Positions 18,809 through 28,292 of a DNA stretch of 64,000 nt are shown here, piece by piece; position 1 is the first letter of the stretch; each line of letters opens with the position of its first letter. Origin of the DNA: Paraburkholderia sp. BL21I4N1 (GTDB taxonomy: Bacteria > Pseudomonadota > Gammaproteobacteria > Burkholderiales > Burkholderiaceae); the NCBI RefSeq assembly GCF_002973525.1, contig NZ_PVEN01000011.1, positions 1-64,000 of the forward strand, written 5' to 3'. The position numbers and the translations under genes were made by a program. The notes under the pieces were generated by a model. It did no database searches. It saw only the letters and a program-made list of their open reading frames with translations, and had not been told where the DNA came from.

Positions 18809-20059
18809 TTATTCGAGCTCGGCGCCGCGTCGTTCGGCAATCAGGAAAAGTGTCGCGAAGATGTCAAGCAGATAGATCGACGCGAGTAAAGCCAGCGCCG
18901 CGCCGAACGAATAGCGCGCGGCCAGCGCGCCCACCGCCACCGGCCCGAAACCGCCCACCGCCCGGCCGATGTTGAACAGCACGTTCTGCGCGGTGGCGCG
19001 CGCCTCGGTCGGATAGAGCTCGGAGATCAACGCGCCATACCCGCCTATCATTCCGTTGACGAACACGCCCATCGCCGCGCCGCCGATCAGCAACGCCGAC
19101 GGCGTGGTGAGATGTGCATAGACGAACACCATCACGACCGCCCCGGCCTGGTAGAACAGAAATGTCGGCTTGCGGCCGAAGCGGTCGGCGGCAACACCGA
19201 ACAGCCAGATGCCGGCCGCCATGCCGAGCACGGTCACCGCGGTCCACACGCCGGATCGGGTGAGCGAATAGCCGAAGGTCTTCGACAGATAGCTCGGCAG
19301 CCAGATCATCAGCCCGTAATAGCCGAAGTTCTGCACCGAACAGAGAATGACGACGCCGATGCTGGCGCGCGTGGTGCGGCCATCGGCAACCAGCAGCTTC
19401 AGCGGCAGCTTGCGCGCGGCGAACGTGCTTCGTGCGACGCGCTCGGTGAACAGCGCGGGCTCCTCGACACGGCGGCGCACGAAAAACGACACGACCGCGG
19501 GCAGCAACCCCAATGCGAACATGCCGCGCCAGCCGATCACGGGCAACAGCAGCGGGGTCAGCAACGCGGCCGCCAGCACGCCGAGCTGCCAGCCCAGACC
19601 GACATACGAAGAGACGCGCGCCCGCTGCGACGCCGGCCACGCTTCGGCCACCAGCGTCATGCCAATGCCGAACTCGCCGCCGAGCCCGATTCCCGCGATG
19701 GTCCGGTAGGCCAGCAGATCGGTATAGCCTTGCGCCAGCGCGCACAGGCCGGTGAACACGGCGAAGATCAGGATCGTCCACGTCAACATTCGCACGCGGC
19801 CGAAATAGTCGCTCAATACGCCGAAGATCAATCCGCCGGCGACGGCGCCGATCAGCGTCCACGTCACGAGCGAGCCCGCCTGCGCGGAACTCAGATGCAG
19901 GTCGGCGGCGATTACCGGCAGCATGAAGCCGAGGATCAGCAGATCGAAACCGTCCATCGCGTAACCGAGCACCGAGGCAATCAGCGCGCGCCCGGCATAG
20001 CCTTGTTTAGCCGATGCGCGGGTATCGGTGGCGGGGGTGGCGGCTGTCATCGAAAGCAT
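18809..20059 (-). CDS. MFS transporter, probable organic/aromatic acid:H+ symporter
   Basis: A 416-residue, 12-helix major facilitator protein. The first helix has DGFDLLILGFMLP, a pattern seen in aromatic acid:H+ symporters and related carriers. Motif A (GVLSDYFGRVRML) lies between helices 2 and 3. GIGLGGEFGIGMTLVAEAWP in helix 4 is typical of the sugar/acid branch. The substrate cannot be fixed from sequence. Monocistronic on the minus strand, divergent from pyrE. A second ATG 9 bases downstream could also serve as the start. Confidence 0.85.
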   Translation of the reverse strand: MLSMTAATPATDTRASAKQGYAGRALIASVLGYAMDGFDLLILGFMLPVIAADLHLSSAQAGSLVTWTLIGAVAGGLIFGVLSDYFGRVRMLTWTILIFAVFTGLCALAQGYTDLLAYRTIAGIGLGGEFGIGMTLVAEAWPASQRARVSSYVGLGWQLGVLAAALLTPLLLPVIGWRGMFALGLLPAVVSFFVRRRVEEPALFTERVARSTFAARKLPLKLLVADGRTTRASIGVVILCSVQNFGYYGLMIWLPSYLSKTFGYSLTRSGVWTAVTVLGMAAGIWLFGVAADRFGRKPTFLFYQAGAVVMVFVYAHLTTPSALLIGGAAMGVFVNGMIGGYGALISELYPTEARATAQNVLFNIGRAVGGFGPVAVGALAARYSFGAALALLASIYLLDIFATLFLIAERRGAELE

Positions 20060-20471
20060 TCCGTAGGTCGAGGGGCGTTGACGGGATCAGCCGCCCGGGA
20101 AATTCGCGTGAGTGTAAAGGCGGCTTCCGTCGCTCACAAGCCAGCGCAACAAGGCGCCGCTTGCGTCGCTGTCCATCACGCCGCAAGCCGGCGAAACACA
20201 TGCGGCGGGTGAGCCGCGTCGAAGCCGGCCACGCCCGGCCAGCCGCGCCGTGATGACCGGCATTCGGCGCCGCGCTGCACAACGGCCTCCTCGAAAGAGC
20301 CCGTTTCGGGTAAAATGTCGGGCTACGCGCGCAGCAAAAACCGGCCTGCACTCCACGGGTCGGCAGCGTATTCGCCTATCAAGGCGCCGCCCGTCAGGGC
20401 GGACATACTCCACTTGCTGCGCCACCGGGCCCCGCGCCCGCTTCTCCCCGCTCACACCCAAGGATCCGCCC
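20060..20471. other. Divergent intergenic region between the MFS gene and pyrE
   Basis: 412 bp without a recognisable gene. A -10-like TAAAAT at 20311-20316 sits inside an AGCCCG...CGGGCT inverted repeat and is a plausible pyrE promoter. The reading frame of pyrE stays open through part of this region, but nothing in it resembles the enzyme. Confidence 0.4.
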
Positions 20472-21158
20472 ATGACAGGCTTCGATCGCCAGACGATCTC
20501 CGACACGACCGCCAAGATGCTGCTGGAAGTTCAGGCAGTGCACTTCAACGCGGAGAAACCGTACATTTTCACGTCCGGCTGGGCGAGCCCGGTTTACATC
20601 GACTGCCGCAAGCTGATCTCGTATCCGCGCGTGCGCCGTGGCCTGATGGAAATGGCTGAAAGCACCATTCTGCGCGACGTCGGCTATGAGCAGATTGACG
20701 CGGTCGCTGGTGGCGAAACCGCCGGCATCCCGTTCGCGGCCTGGCTGTCCGACCGCCTGATGGTGCCGATGCAGTACGTGCGCAAGAAGCCGAAGGGTTT
20801 CGGCCGTAACGCGCAGATCGAAGGCCTGCTGACCGAAGGTCAACGCGTGCTGCTGGTCGAAGACCTGACCACCGACAGCCGCAGCAAGATCAATTTCATC
20901 AACGCGCTGCGCACCGCCGGCGCCACGGTGAACCACTGCTTCGTGCTGTTCCACTACAACATTTTCAAGGAAAGCGTGTCGGTGCTGAAAGACATCGACG
21001 TCGATCTGCACGCGCTTGCCACGTGGTGGGACGTGCTGCGCGTCGCCAAAGAAAACAAGTACTTCGACACGAAGACGCTCGACGAAGTGGAAAAATTCCT
21101 GCACGCACCGGCTGAATGGTCGGCCGCGCACGGCGGCGCCAACGCCGCGCCGCAGTAA
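20472..21158 (+). CDS. pyrE: Orotate phosphoribosyltransferase
   Basis: Adds ribose phosphate from PRPP to orotate in pyrimidine synthesis. The 228-residue protein shows the family landmarks: YIFTSGWASPVYIDCRKLIS near residue 31, AVAGGETAGIPFAAW near 77, YVRKKPKGFGRNAQIEG (~102-118), and the PRPP loop VLLVEDLTTDSRSKI (126-140). The loop has TTDSRSK where E. coli has the usual ITAGTA type. The start is the ATG at 20472; the upstream in-frame extension of 74 codons is not conserved-looking. Followed by a terminator. Confidence 0.94.
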   Translation: MTGFDRQTISDTTAKMLLEVQAVHFNAEKPYIFTSGWASPVYIDCRKLISYPRVRRGLMEMAESTILRDVGYEQIDAVAGGETAGIPFAAWLSDRLMVPMQYVRKKPKGFGRNAQIEGLLTEGQRVLLVEDLTTDSRSKINFINALRTAGATVNHCFVLFHYNIFKESVSVLKDIDVDLHALATWWDVLRVAKENKYFDTKTLDEVEKFLHAPAEWSAAHGGANAAPQ

Positions 21159-21213
21159 GTACCTCAGTTAAGCGCCACGGTCCCAGGCGGACCGGTTAAG
21201 CGGGCTCAATTGC

Positions 21214-21252
21214 AAAAGGGCTGCCTGTCGACACGACAGGCAGCCCTTTTTT
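21214..21252 (+). terminator. Rho-independent terminator of pyrE
   Basis: A 17-bp perfect stem (aaaagggctgcctgtcg and its complement) with a 3-base loop, followed by T residues. Being A/T-flanked on both sides, it may also serve the convergent regulator gene. Confidence 0.9.
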
Positions 21253-21279
21253 CGTTCTACGACGGCTCTTCGTACCGAC

Positions 21280-21969
21280 CTAAGGCGCCTTGCCGGTATC
21301 TTCCACCGAGCTCGACGACAGATTCAACAACCCATTGCTTTGCGCGTACTGGAACAATTCGGAATCACGCTCGATACCGAGTTTGCGCATGGCCGTGTTC
21401 TTCTGCGTGCTGATCGTCTTGATGCTGCGGTTGAGCTGCTCCGAGATTTCCTTGATCGTCATGCCGGACACGAAGCGGCGCACCACCTCGAGTTCGCGCC
21501 GCGACAGCATCACCTCGTCGGTCTTGCCGCCGGCGTTCATGCGCAGCGCATCGAGCGAAGCTTTGACGGACGGACTCATGTACTCGAGCTTGCGGCTAAC
21601 GTGCTGCACCGCAAGACCGATGTGACTGAGATCGTCCGACTTGTTGACGACCGACGTCACGCCAAGCTCGCTCAGCCGCTTCAGCAACGCGGCGTTCTCC
21701 AGCATGGTTAGCACGACGATAGGAAGGTTAGGGAAATTGCGGCGCAAATATCCGATGAGCGGCAGCCCGTCGCCGTACTGGCCGCCCGGCATGGCGAGAT
21801 CGGTGACGAGCACGTCGCAGGCCACCGTTTGCAGCACTTTGATCAATTCCGTGGATTGCCGCGCACGCGCGACGACCTGCAGACCGGGAAACTTGAGCAA
21901 AGCCTGCTCGGCGCCGAACAGAATTACCGGATGGTCGTCGGCGACCACGACCCTGACTGGATCTTGCAT
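21280..21969 (-). CDS. RcsB-like response regulator (LuxR-type HTH), orphan
   Basis: A 229-residue NarL/FixJ-family regulator. The receiver domain shows the acidic pair D11-D12, phospho-acceptor D57 (VLVTDLAMPG) and a conserved lysine in VVNKSDD. The LuxR-type helix-turn-helix lies near residues 160-220 (LSRRELEVVRRFVSGMTIKEISEQLNRSIKTISTQK). The layout resembles RcsB. No sensor kinase is adjacent. A strong Shine-Dalgarno (gaggggagggca) fixes the start at 21969 rather than at an ATG 15 codons upstream. Targets unknown. Confidence 0.88.
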   Translation of the reverse strand: MQDPVRVVVADDHPVILFGAEQALLKFPGLQVVARARQSTELIKVLQTVACDVLVTDLAMPGGQYGDGLPLIGYLRRNFPNLPIVVLTMLENAALLKRLSELGVTSVVNKSDDLSHIGLAVQHVSRKLEYMSPSVKASLDALRMNAGGKTDEVMLSRRELEVVRRFVSGMTIKEISEQLNRSIKTISTQKNTAMRKLGIERDSELFQYAQSNGLLNLSSSSVEDTGKAP

Positions 21970-22233
21970 TGCCCTCCCCTCGACGGATAAGACTCTCTCC
22001 AGAACGTCTGACATGCTTTTCTATTGTAGGTATTGAATTGGATGAAAACGCGGTCGATGCTGACGCGGATAATTCCTCCGACTATAGCCGATATTCCATC
22101 CGCAAATTCCAGCCAACCACAACAATGATGTATCGCACAGCTAATGTTAGACATGATTCGACCTAACGGCACAAAATAGGGACAATGATGATGCGAGGAC
22201 AACCGCCTCGCGCCCTGACAGGAGAACCGGCAC

Positions 22234-22836
22234 ATGCGCTCGCGTTGCCTGGTTGTTTCGCTTGCTTCGCCGTTCCGTCGTACGCCGTCCTTCCTCTGCG
22301 CCGCGCTGGGTGTCGCGCTGTTCGCGACGCATAGCCCGCTCGCGTTCTCCGAGAATGCATTTACGCTAAGCAGCACGAGCTTCCACGCGGGCGGCTCGGT
22401 GGCGGACGCCCAGGTTTTCAATCAGGACGACTGCAAAGGCGGCAATCGCTCGCCGCAACTCACATGGCGCGACGCGCCACCCGGAACGCGCAGCTTCGCC
22501 GTCACGATGTACGACGAAGACGCGCCCGGCCGCGGCTGGTGGCATTGGGCGGTGGCCGGCATTCCGGCCAGCGTGCAGAGCTTGCCGGAGAATGCGAGCT
22601 TTTCCGGCTTCCTCAGCAAACTAGGGGCGGTCGAAGCGCGCAACGATTTCGACGTCGACGGTTATGGCGGCCCATGTCCGCCGGCGGGCAAACCGCATCG
22701 GTATATCGTCACCGTGTATGCGCTGAGCACCGCGGATCTGCGCCTCGCGCAAGGCCGTCCCGCGCTGATGTTCGATCACGAGATCGGCACCGCCACGCTC
22801 GGCAGCGCGCGGATGGTGGTGAACTACGGGCGGTGA
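22234..22836 (+). CDS. Exported PEBP-family protein (YbhB/YbcL type)
   Basis: A 200-residue protein with an N-terminal signal sequence (hydrophobic segment near 20-38) and a phosphatidylethanolamine-binding-protein fold. The ligand-site motifs YDEDAPGRGWWHW and GPCPPAGKPHRYIVTVYAL are clear and typical of the YbhB/YbcL bacterial branch, often annotated as Raf kinase inhibitor-like. Cellular role not established. It is divergent from the RcsB-like gene across a 264-bp A/T-rich region. Shine-Dalgarno caggagaa precedes the ATG. Confidence 0.87.
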   Translation: MRSRCLVVSLASPFRRTPSFLCAALGVALFATHSPLAFSENAFTLSSTSFHAGGSVADAQVFNQDDCKGGNRSPQLTWRDAPPGTRSFAVTMYDEDAPGRGWWHWAVAGIPASVQSLPENASFSGFLSKLGAVEARNDFDVDGYGGPCPPAGKPHRYIVTVYALSTADLRLAQGRPALMFDHEIGTATLGSARMVVNYGR

Positions 22837-23126
22837 CGCGAGCGGCGCCCGGACCACCGCGTTGGGCACGATAAGCCGCACGGCGGGCGGCAGCATCGCG
22901 ATACCCCAGGCAAACGAACGCGCTTCAACCTCCGTTCATAAGCGGCACGAACTTCACGCTGGCCTGCGGCTTGCATCGGATTGCCGTCCGCGTGGAATTT
23001 CTGTCATCCGCGCACGCTAATGTGCCGGGGAACGCTTTGCACGATGCCTGGGCGTTGCCACATTGCCCGGTGCGCGCACCATTGCCGTGCCTCATCCCAT
23101 CCTGTTTGCCTTTGCCGGAGAGTGCC

Positions 23127-23702
23127 ATGTCGAAGATCGTCATCGTTTATCACAGCGGCTACGGCCATACGAAGAAAGTCGCCGAAGCCGTGCTGGCGGG
23201 CACCCTCGAAGCCGGCGCCGACGCGCGCTTGCTGCCGGTCGGCGAGATCGACGACGCCGGCTGGGCGGAACTGGCCACAGCCGACGCGATTATTTTCGGC
23301 GCGCCGACCTACATGGGCGGCCCGTCCGCCGACTTCAAGAAATTCGCCGATGCGAGTTCCAAACCGTGGTTCGGCCAAACATGGAAGGACAAGATCGCCG
23401 CGGGCTTCACCAACTCGGCAACCATGAACGGCGACAAGTTCTCGACCATCCAGTATTTCGTCACGCTGGCCATGCAGCACAGCATGATCTGGGCAGGCAC
23501 CGGCATGATGCCGTCGAACACCAAGGCGGCCACCCGAAACGACCTGAACTACGTGGGCGGCTTCACCGGTCTGCTGACGCAGTCGCCGGCGGATGCGTCG
23601 GCGGAAGAAGCCCCGCCCGCCGGCGATCTCGAAACCGCGCGGATGTTCGGCGCGCGCATTGCCGGCGTCACGGCGCGCTGGCTGGTGGGCGCTCCGCGCT
23701 AA
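23127..23702 (+). CDS. Flavodoxin-like NAD(P)H:quinone oxidoreductase (WrbA-like)
   Basis: A 191-residue flavodoxin-fold protein. The FMN phosphate loop is YHSGYGHTKKVAEAV near residue 8; a second conserved block, GAPTYMGGPSADFKKFADAS, contacts the flavin. It resembles WrbA-type quinone reductases but is not a close match to classic WrbA. I chose the ATG at 23127, preceded by ccggagagtgcc. The frame is open 156 bases further upstream without resemblance to the family. Likely a soluble quinone-detoxifying enzyme. Confidence 0.85.
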   Translation: MSKIVIVYHSGYGHTKKVAEAVLAGTLEAGADARLLPVGEIDDAGWAELATADAIIFGAPTYMGGPSADFKKFADASSKPWFGQTWKDKIAAGFTNSATMNGDKFSTIQYFVTLAMQHSMIWAGTGMMPSNTKAATRNDLNYVGGFTGLLTQSPADASAEEAPPAGDLETARMFGARIAGVTARWLVGAPR

Positions 23703-23983
23703 TTCACTACGCTAACTCGCGGCGCACGGACACGCCGCACTACGGCACGGACGCCGCCGCGCCGACGCGCCACGACACGGCTGCCGCCGTCCCGCCAGCG
23801 CGCCGCTCTGCCGCGAACCAACCGGCATCGGCGTGCATCTAGGCTGTAACGGGTCACGCCGATGTCACTTTCAGCGCGCATCGTGCTTTTTTCACCCGTT
23901 TTTCCCGCCCGCGACCGTCCGGTCTTAAAATAGCGTTCCGGCGCCAAGTCGCGCCCTGTTTCCAGCAAGCCAGTGAGATCGAG

Positions 23984-24931
23984 ATGAGCACGAAAGTTTT
24001 TGTCGACGGACAGGAAGGTACGACCGGCCTGAAGATTTTTGAATACCTGTCGCAACGCGCCGATGTGGAGATCCTGCGTATCGAAGAAGCGAAGCGCAAG
24101 GATATCGAAGAGCGCCGTCGTCTCATCAACGCGTCGGACGTCACGTTCCTGTGCCTGCCGGACGTCGCTTCGCGCGAATCCGCGTCGCTGGTCGACAACC
24201 AGCACACCGTGCTGATCGACGCGAGCACCGCGTTCCGCACCTCCGCCGATTGGGCGTACGGGTTGCCGGAACTGGCCCGTTCGCAGCGCGAACGCCTGCG
24301 CAGCGCGAAACGCATCGCCGTGCCGGGCTGCCATGCGTCGGCCTTCGTGCTGGCCATGCGTCCGCTGGTCGAAGCCGGCGTGGTGCCGGCCGATTTCGCC
24401 GCGCACGCCTATTCGATCACCGGCTACAGCGGCGGCGGCAAGAAAATGATCGCCGACTACGAAGCCGGCGGTAACGACAAACTCAAGAGCCCGCGTCCGT
24501 ACGCGCTCGGTCTGACGCACAAGCATCTGCCGGAAATGGCCGCGCACACGGGTCTGAAGTCGGCGCCGGTGTTCACGCCGATCGTCGGCGATTTCTACAA
24601 GGGTCTGGCGGTCACCACGTTCTTCTCGCCGAACCAACTGGCCAAGAAGACGACGCCGCAAGACGTGCAGGCGCTGTTCGCCGAGTACTACGCGGGCGAG
24701 GCCTTCGTGCACGTCGCGCCGTTCGACGCGGCGGCGAACCTGGACGACGGCTTCTTCGACGTGCAGGCGAACAACGACACCAACCGCGTCGACCTGTTCG
24801 TGTTCGGCAACGAGGAACGCTTCGTCACCGTCGCGCGTCTGGACAACCTGGGCAAGGGCGCCTCCGGCGCGGCGATCCAGTGTATGAACCTGGCAATCGG
24901 CACCGCGGAAGAAAGCGGTCTGAAACGCTAA
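23984..24931 (+). CDS. argC: N-acetyl-gamma-glutamyl-phosphate reductase
   Basis: Third step of arginine synthesis: reduces N-acetylglutamyl phosphate to the semialdehyde with NADPH. The 315-residue protein is of the shorter ArgC type (type 2). The catalytic cysteine is C116 in PGCHASAF. The N-terminal VFVDGQEGTTGLKI is the NADP loop, and ITGYSGGGKKMI and LTHKHLPEMAAHTGL are family blocks. A terminator follows. No other arginine genes are adjacent. Confidence 0.94.
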   Translation: MSTKVFVDGQEGTTGLKIFEYLSQRADVEILRIEEAKRKDIEERRRLINASDVTFLCLPDVASRESASLVDNQHTVLIDASTAFRTSADWAYGLPELARSQRERLRSAKRIAVPGCHASAFVLAMRPLVEAGVVPADFAAHAYSITGYSGGGKKMIADYEAGGNDKLKSPRPYALGLTHKHLPEMAAHTGLKSAPVFTPIVGDFYKGLAVTTFFSPNQLAKKTTPQDVQALFAEYYAGEAFVHVAPFDAAANLDDGFFDVQANNDTNRVDLFVFGNEERFVTVARLDNLGKGASGAAIQCMNLAIGTAEESGLKR

Positions 24932-24979
24932 ACGGATTCAAGGAGACGGCGGTTGTTTCGCCGTTAATCCAGCGCCCCG

Positions 24980-25010
24980 AAAAGCCGGTCTTCATAGACC
25001 GGCTTTTTTG
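24980..25010 (+). terminator. Rho-independent terminator of argC
   Basis: An 11-bp stem (aaaagccggtc / gaccggctttt) with a 6-base loop and a T run. Confidence 0.9.
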
Positions 25011-25428
25011 TTTTAAAAAAACATGCGTTTTGAATCCCACTTATCGAGTTAATGAGTAGTAGCCCGTATTACTTAAAAAATCAAAATCGGATTACTTACC
25101 GCCGAACGGTAATTCATTCCTGAAAATGACCCGCGTCGCATAGTTTTCCGCATAGGGAAACTCCGGATTTTTTCTCGAACGGTCGTTCGAAGATGATAGG
25201 AGCATTTTGCTGAAACGCAGGCCTGGTAAGGCGCGTGCGGGGAGGCATCAAGACCCTTATACAGCTCGAATTTATTTTTTGTTTAAAAGGGCCCTCCGCG
25301 TCCACGCTGTCTGCCTCGGGCAAAAACCGCGCTGTTTGAATCGAGCTTTTTAGACGGCTCATTCAATTGACAGGCATTAAGCGCGCAGCGAAATTAGTTC
25401 GCACAATTACAGGAAGGGAGACAGCAGC
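25011..25428 (+). promoter_or_regulatory. A/T-rich regulatory region upstream of the DUF2957 operon
   Basis: This 418-bp gene-free region is clearly poorer in GC than its neighbours. It holds a 7-2-7 inverted repeat, TCGAACGgtCGTTCGA, at 25175-25190, whose core GAACG-N2-CGTTC also occurs at 9102-9113. It presumably carries the promoter for the lipoprotein genes. I see no reading frame with coding character. Confidence 0.45.
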
Positions 25429-26781
25429 ATGGCGCACGCCATTACTCGAGGCCTGACAATGGCATTTGTCACGGCCCCACTGCTCATCGCATGCGGCGGC
25501 GGCAAAGCCAGCGATCCGGGCGTGGTCAACGCCCCGCAATGCTCGGGCGCGAGCTGTGGCGTGCAAGGTCCGCCGGCCTCGGGCACCTCGGCGTCGCTGT
25601 GTCCGGCGACCGCCGACATCGGCAACTCCACCTTCCTCGGTGGCGCCGGTAGTGGCGAAGTGGTTCAGTTGAACATCAACGCCACGGCCATGACGTACAC
25701 GCTCAAATGGCTCGAGTCGCCGATTCCGTTGCGCACGGGCACGGTCACGCCCACGCGCGCGGGCACCCAAATCACCGGCGCGGTGATTCATCCGCCGACC
25801 GGCGCGTTGCCGACCGCCGAACAGATCCGCTGCGCGTTCATTCTCGGCGCGGGCACCGGCACCGCGTCGGACGGCTCCGCCTACACGACGCCCGACTTCG
25901 TCAACAACCCGAACCCGCCGATGATTCTGGTCGGCCAAGGCGTGGCCGGCGGCGGCATTCCCGGCGCGACAGTGCAATACGCGGGGATTTTGGGCATCGG
26001 CGCGGTGAACCAGCGGCACTTCGATTTCTATCCGTTCCTCGGTTTCGCCAGCACGACAACCGATATCACCAAGCTGCCCGGCACCTACAACGGCTTGCTG
26101 TATCACCTGTCGCCGACCGCGAACTACGAGACCGTCGCGACCAATTCCGTCGAAACCTTCGACGCCAGCGGCAACTGCACGTCGCCGAGTTCGAGCGGCT
26201 GTCTGTCGACCGGAAACGCGCTCACGCTCAATAGCAACGGCTACTTCGACAGCAGCAACCCGCCGCAGATCGTGCCGAGCGGCGGCAGTCCGGCGCCGCT
26301 ACGAACCGGCAACTTCGGCACCGCGCACATGATCCTCGGTCAGGTCAACGGCGCCACGGTGCCGCTGGTGGTGCGGACCGGTTCGGTCAACACGAACACG
26401 CTGCAGATCGACGACGAATCCGGCATTGCCATGCTCGCCGCGGCCACGCCGCTCGCCTCGGGCGGTTTCGACGGCGGTTATGTCGGCGCGGATTCGAACT
26501 TCAAGTACACCGCCACGTTGATCCAGGGTGCGGTCGGCACGTTCATCAACCCGAGCACGTCGGGGGCGGAAAGCGGGTTCGGTCTCGGTTACGGCTTGCC
26601 AAGCCCGGGGCTGGTCGGCGTACAGGACACCAACGGCAAGACCGGCATGGCGATCGCATCGGGCGGCTTGTACGCGATCGTGATTCAGGGCGCGGAGAAC
26701 GGTGGCATCACGTCGACCTCGGCTAACTCGGACACGCCGAGCACGCCGTACTTCGGCATCGGTGCGCAGATCAGCAAGTAA
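25429..26781 (+). CDS. DUF2957 lipoprotein, first copy
   Basis: A 450-residue secreted lipoprotein. The signal peptide ends in the lipobox LIAC, with lipidation at C22. The mature protein is rich in Gly, Thr and Ser, with few charged residues, and matches the DUF2957 family, which I know mainly from Burkholderia. Repeated landmarks shared with the next gene include TGTVTPTRAG, GVAGGGIPGA, GILGIGAV, DDESGIAML and a C-terminal SPYFGIGA-like end. Function unknown. It heads a group with a second copy and an OmpW porin. Confidence 0.85.
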   Translation: MAHAITRGLTMAFVTAPLLIACGGGKASDPGVVNAPQCSGASCGVQGPPASGTSASLCPATADIGNSTFLGGAGSGEVVQLNINATAMTYTLKWLESPIPLRTGTVTPTRAGTQITGAVIHPPTGALPTAEQIRCAFILGAGTGTASDGSAYTTPDFVNNPNPPMILVGQGVAGGGIPGATVQYAGILGIGAVNQRHFDFYPFLGFASTTTDITKLPGTYNGLLYHLSPTANYETVATNSVETFDASGNCTSPSSSGCLSTGNALTLNSNGYFDSSNPPQIVPSGGSPAPLRTGNFGTAHMILGQVNGATVPLVVRTGSVNTNTLQIDDESGIAMLAAATPLASGGFDGGYVGADSNFKYTATLIQGAVGTFINPSTSGAESGFGLGYGLPSPGLVGVQDTNGKTGMAIASGGLYAIVIQGAENGGITSTSANSDTPSTPYFGIGAQISK

Positions 26782-26875
26782 GCATCAGCAGCGCGAGCGG
26801 TACGCAACACCACTAAAGCAAAAGGTGGCCGGACTGAGAGCCGGCCACACACAACGAGAAAATTCTGGAGGCGGT

Positions 26876-28120
26876 ATGAATTGGAGATTCCTTTCGGTGC
26901 TCGCTCTTGCAGCACCGTTGCTCGGGGCGTGCGGCGGCGGCGGGGGCGGCGACGGGCCGGTAACGGAAGTGCGTCTGTGCCCCGCTTCGCTCGACTACAC
27001 CACCACGTTCACGGGCGGCGGCGGTGACGGCGAACTGGTCAAGCTGCAGCTCGACACGACCAAGATGACGTGGCAGGTCAATTACGTCGAGTCGCCGATC
27101 CCGGCGACCACCGGCACCGTCGTGCCGACGCGCGCAGGCCAGACCGCCAGCGGCACGCTGACCCAGGAAACCCTGCTACCGACCAACAAGCTCAATCAGT
27201 GCGCGTTCCGCCTGAACGGCGCGAGTCTCGACCCGACGCGTCCGGCGCGGATTTTCGTCGGCGAAGGCGTGGCGGGCGGCACGATTCCCGGCGCGGAAAT
27301 CTCGTTCGGCGGCATTCTGGGCGTCGGCGCCGTGCCGGATACAACATTCCCGTATTACCCGTTCATCGGTTTTTCGTCGATTGAAACGAATCTCGCGAAC
27401 GTGGCCGGCACCTACAACCAGCTCGGTTATCACCAGGTGCCGTCGCAGAACTTCCCGCCGGTCGCGGTCGATTCCAAGATCACGATCAACGCGGACGGCA
27501 CGTGGACCGAGTGCGACAACTCCGGCATCAACGCCGGCAAATGTCAGCAGCCCGGCGGCAACTTCGCACCGGCCGCGGACGGCAGCGGCGCGTTCCAGAC
27601 CAACAACTTCCTCGGTCAGGCGAAGCCGACGCTCGCCGCCACGCCGGAAGCACGCGGCTACATGATCGTCGGCAAGCTGCGCGGTCAACTGGTGCCGATT
27701 CTGGTGCGCACCGGCGCGGCGAACTCGTCGGTGACCGTGCCGCAAAACGGTGCGCTCGGGCCGTACGCGGACGACGAATCGGGCATCTCGATTCTGTCGC
27801 CGCAAACCTCGGTGGCGTCGGGCTCGCAGAACGGCGAGTACATCGGCGTGGATAGCCAGTTCGACTATCGGACCACCGCGCTTGAAGGGGCTCAGGCCAC
27901 ACTGCTCGATCCGTTTAACGCTTCGCAGGCATCGCTCGCGACGGCGCTGAATCTGGACTTTACGCAGACCGTGCCGGGCGTGGTCACGACGACGCAAGTG
28001 AACGCCAGCACCGGTACCACGCCGACCGGCAAGATGATTTTCACGGGTGGCGTGTTCGGCTACCTGGATCTGACCAACGCGGCCTCGCCGTACTTCACGA
28101 TCGGCGCCTTCGTCCAGTAA
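26876..28120 (+). CDS. DUF2957 lipoprotein, second copy
   Basis: A 414-residue paralogue of the preceding gene. Signal peptide MNWRFLSVLALAAPLLGAC with the lipid cysteine C19, then a glycine run. Landmarks in the same order as the first copy: VESPIPATTGTVVPTRAG, GEGVAGGTIPGAEISFGGILGVGAVPD, YADDESGISIL, GEYIGVDSQFDYRTT, SPYFTIGAF. I set the start at 26876 because of a clear ggagg 6 bases before the ATG and the signal peptide; the frame extends upstream over the first copy's 3' end. Function unknown. Confidence 0.87.
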   Translation: MNWRFLSVLALAAPLLGACGGGGGGDGPVTEVRLCPASLDYTTTFTGGGGDGELVKLQLDTTKMTWQVNYVESPIPATTGTVVPTRAGQTASGTLTQETLLPTNKLNQCAFRLNGASLDPTRPARIFVGEGVAGGTIPGAEISFGGILGVGAVPDTTFPYYPFIGFSSIETNLANVAGTYNQLGYHQVPSQNFPPVAVDSKITINADGTWTECDNSGINAGKCQQPGGNFAPAADGSGAFQTNNFLGQAKPTLAATPEARGYMIVGKLRGQLVPILVRTGAANSSVTVPQNGALGPYADDESGISILSPQTSVASGSQNGEYIGVDSQFDYRTTALEGAQATLLDPFNASQASLATALNLDFTQTVPGVVTTTQVNASTGTTPTGKMIFTGGVFGYLDLTNAASPYFTIGAFVQ

Positions 28121-28292
28121 TGGACGTGACCCGCGCCGCCAACCCGCAACGAGGCGTTCACGCCCCGGCCGCCGCGCCCGATCAGCGCGCGGCAGCCGGT
28201 GTCCACCGACTATCCAGCGCAACGGCCGGGCCGCCAACCCGCCGCCGCTCGACGCGTGCGATAGATGCAACGAGCGCCAGAGGAGAAACAAC

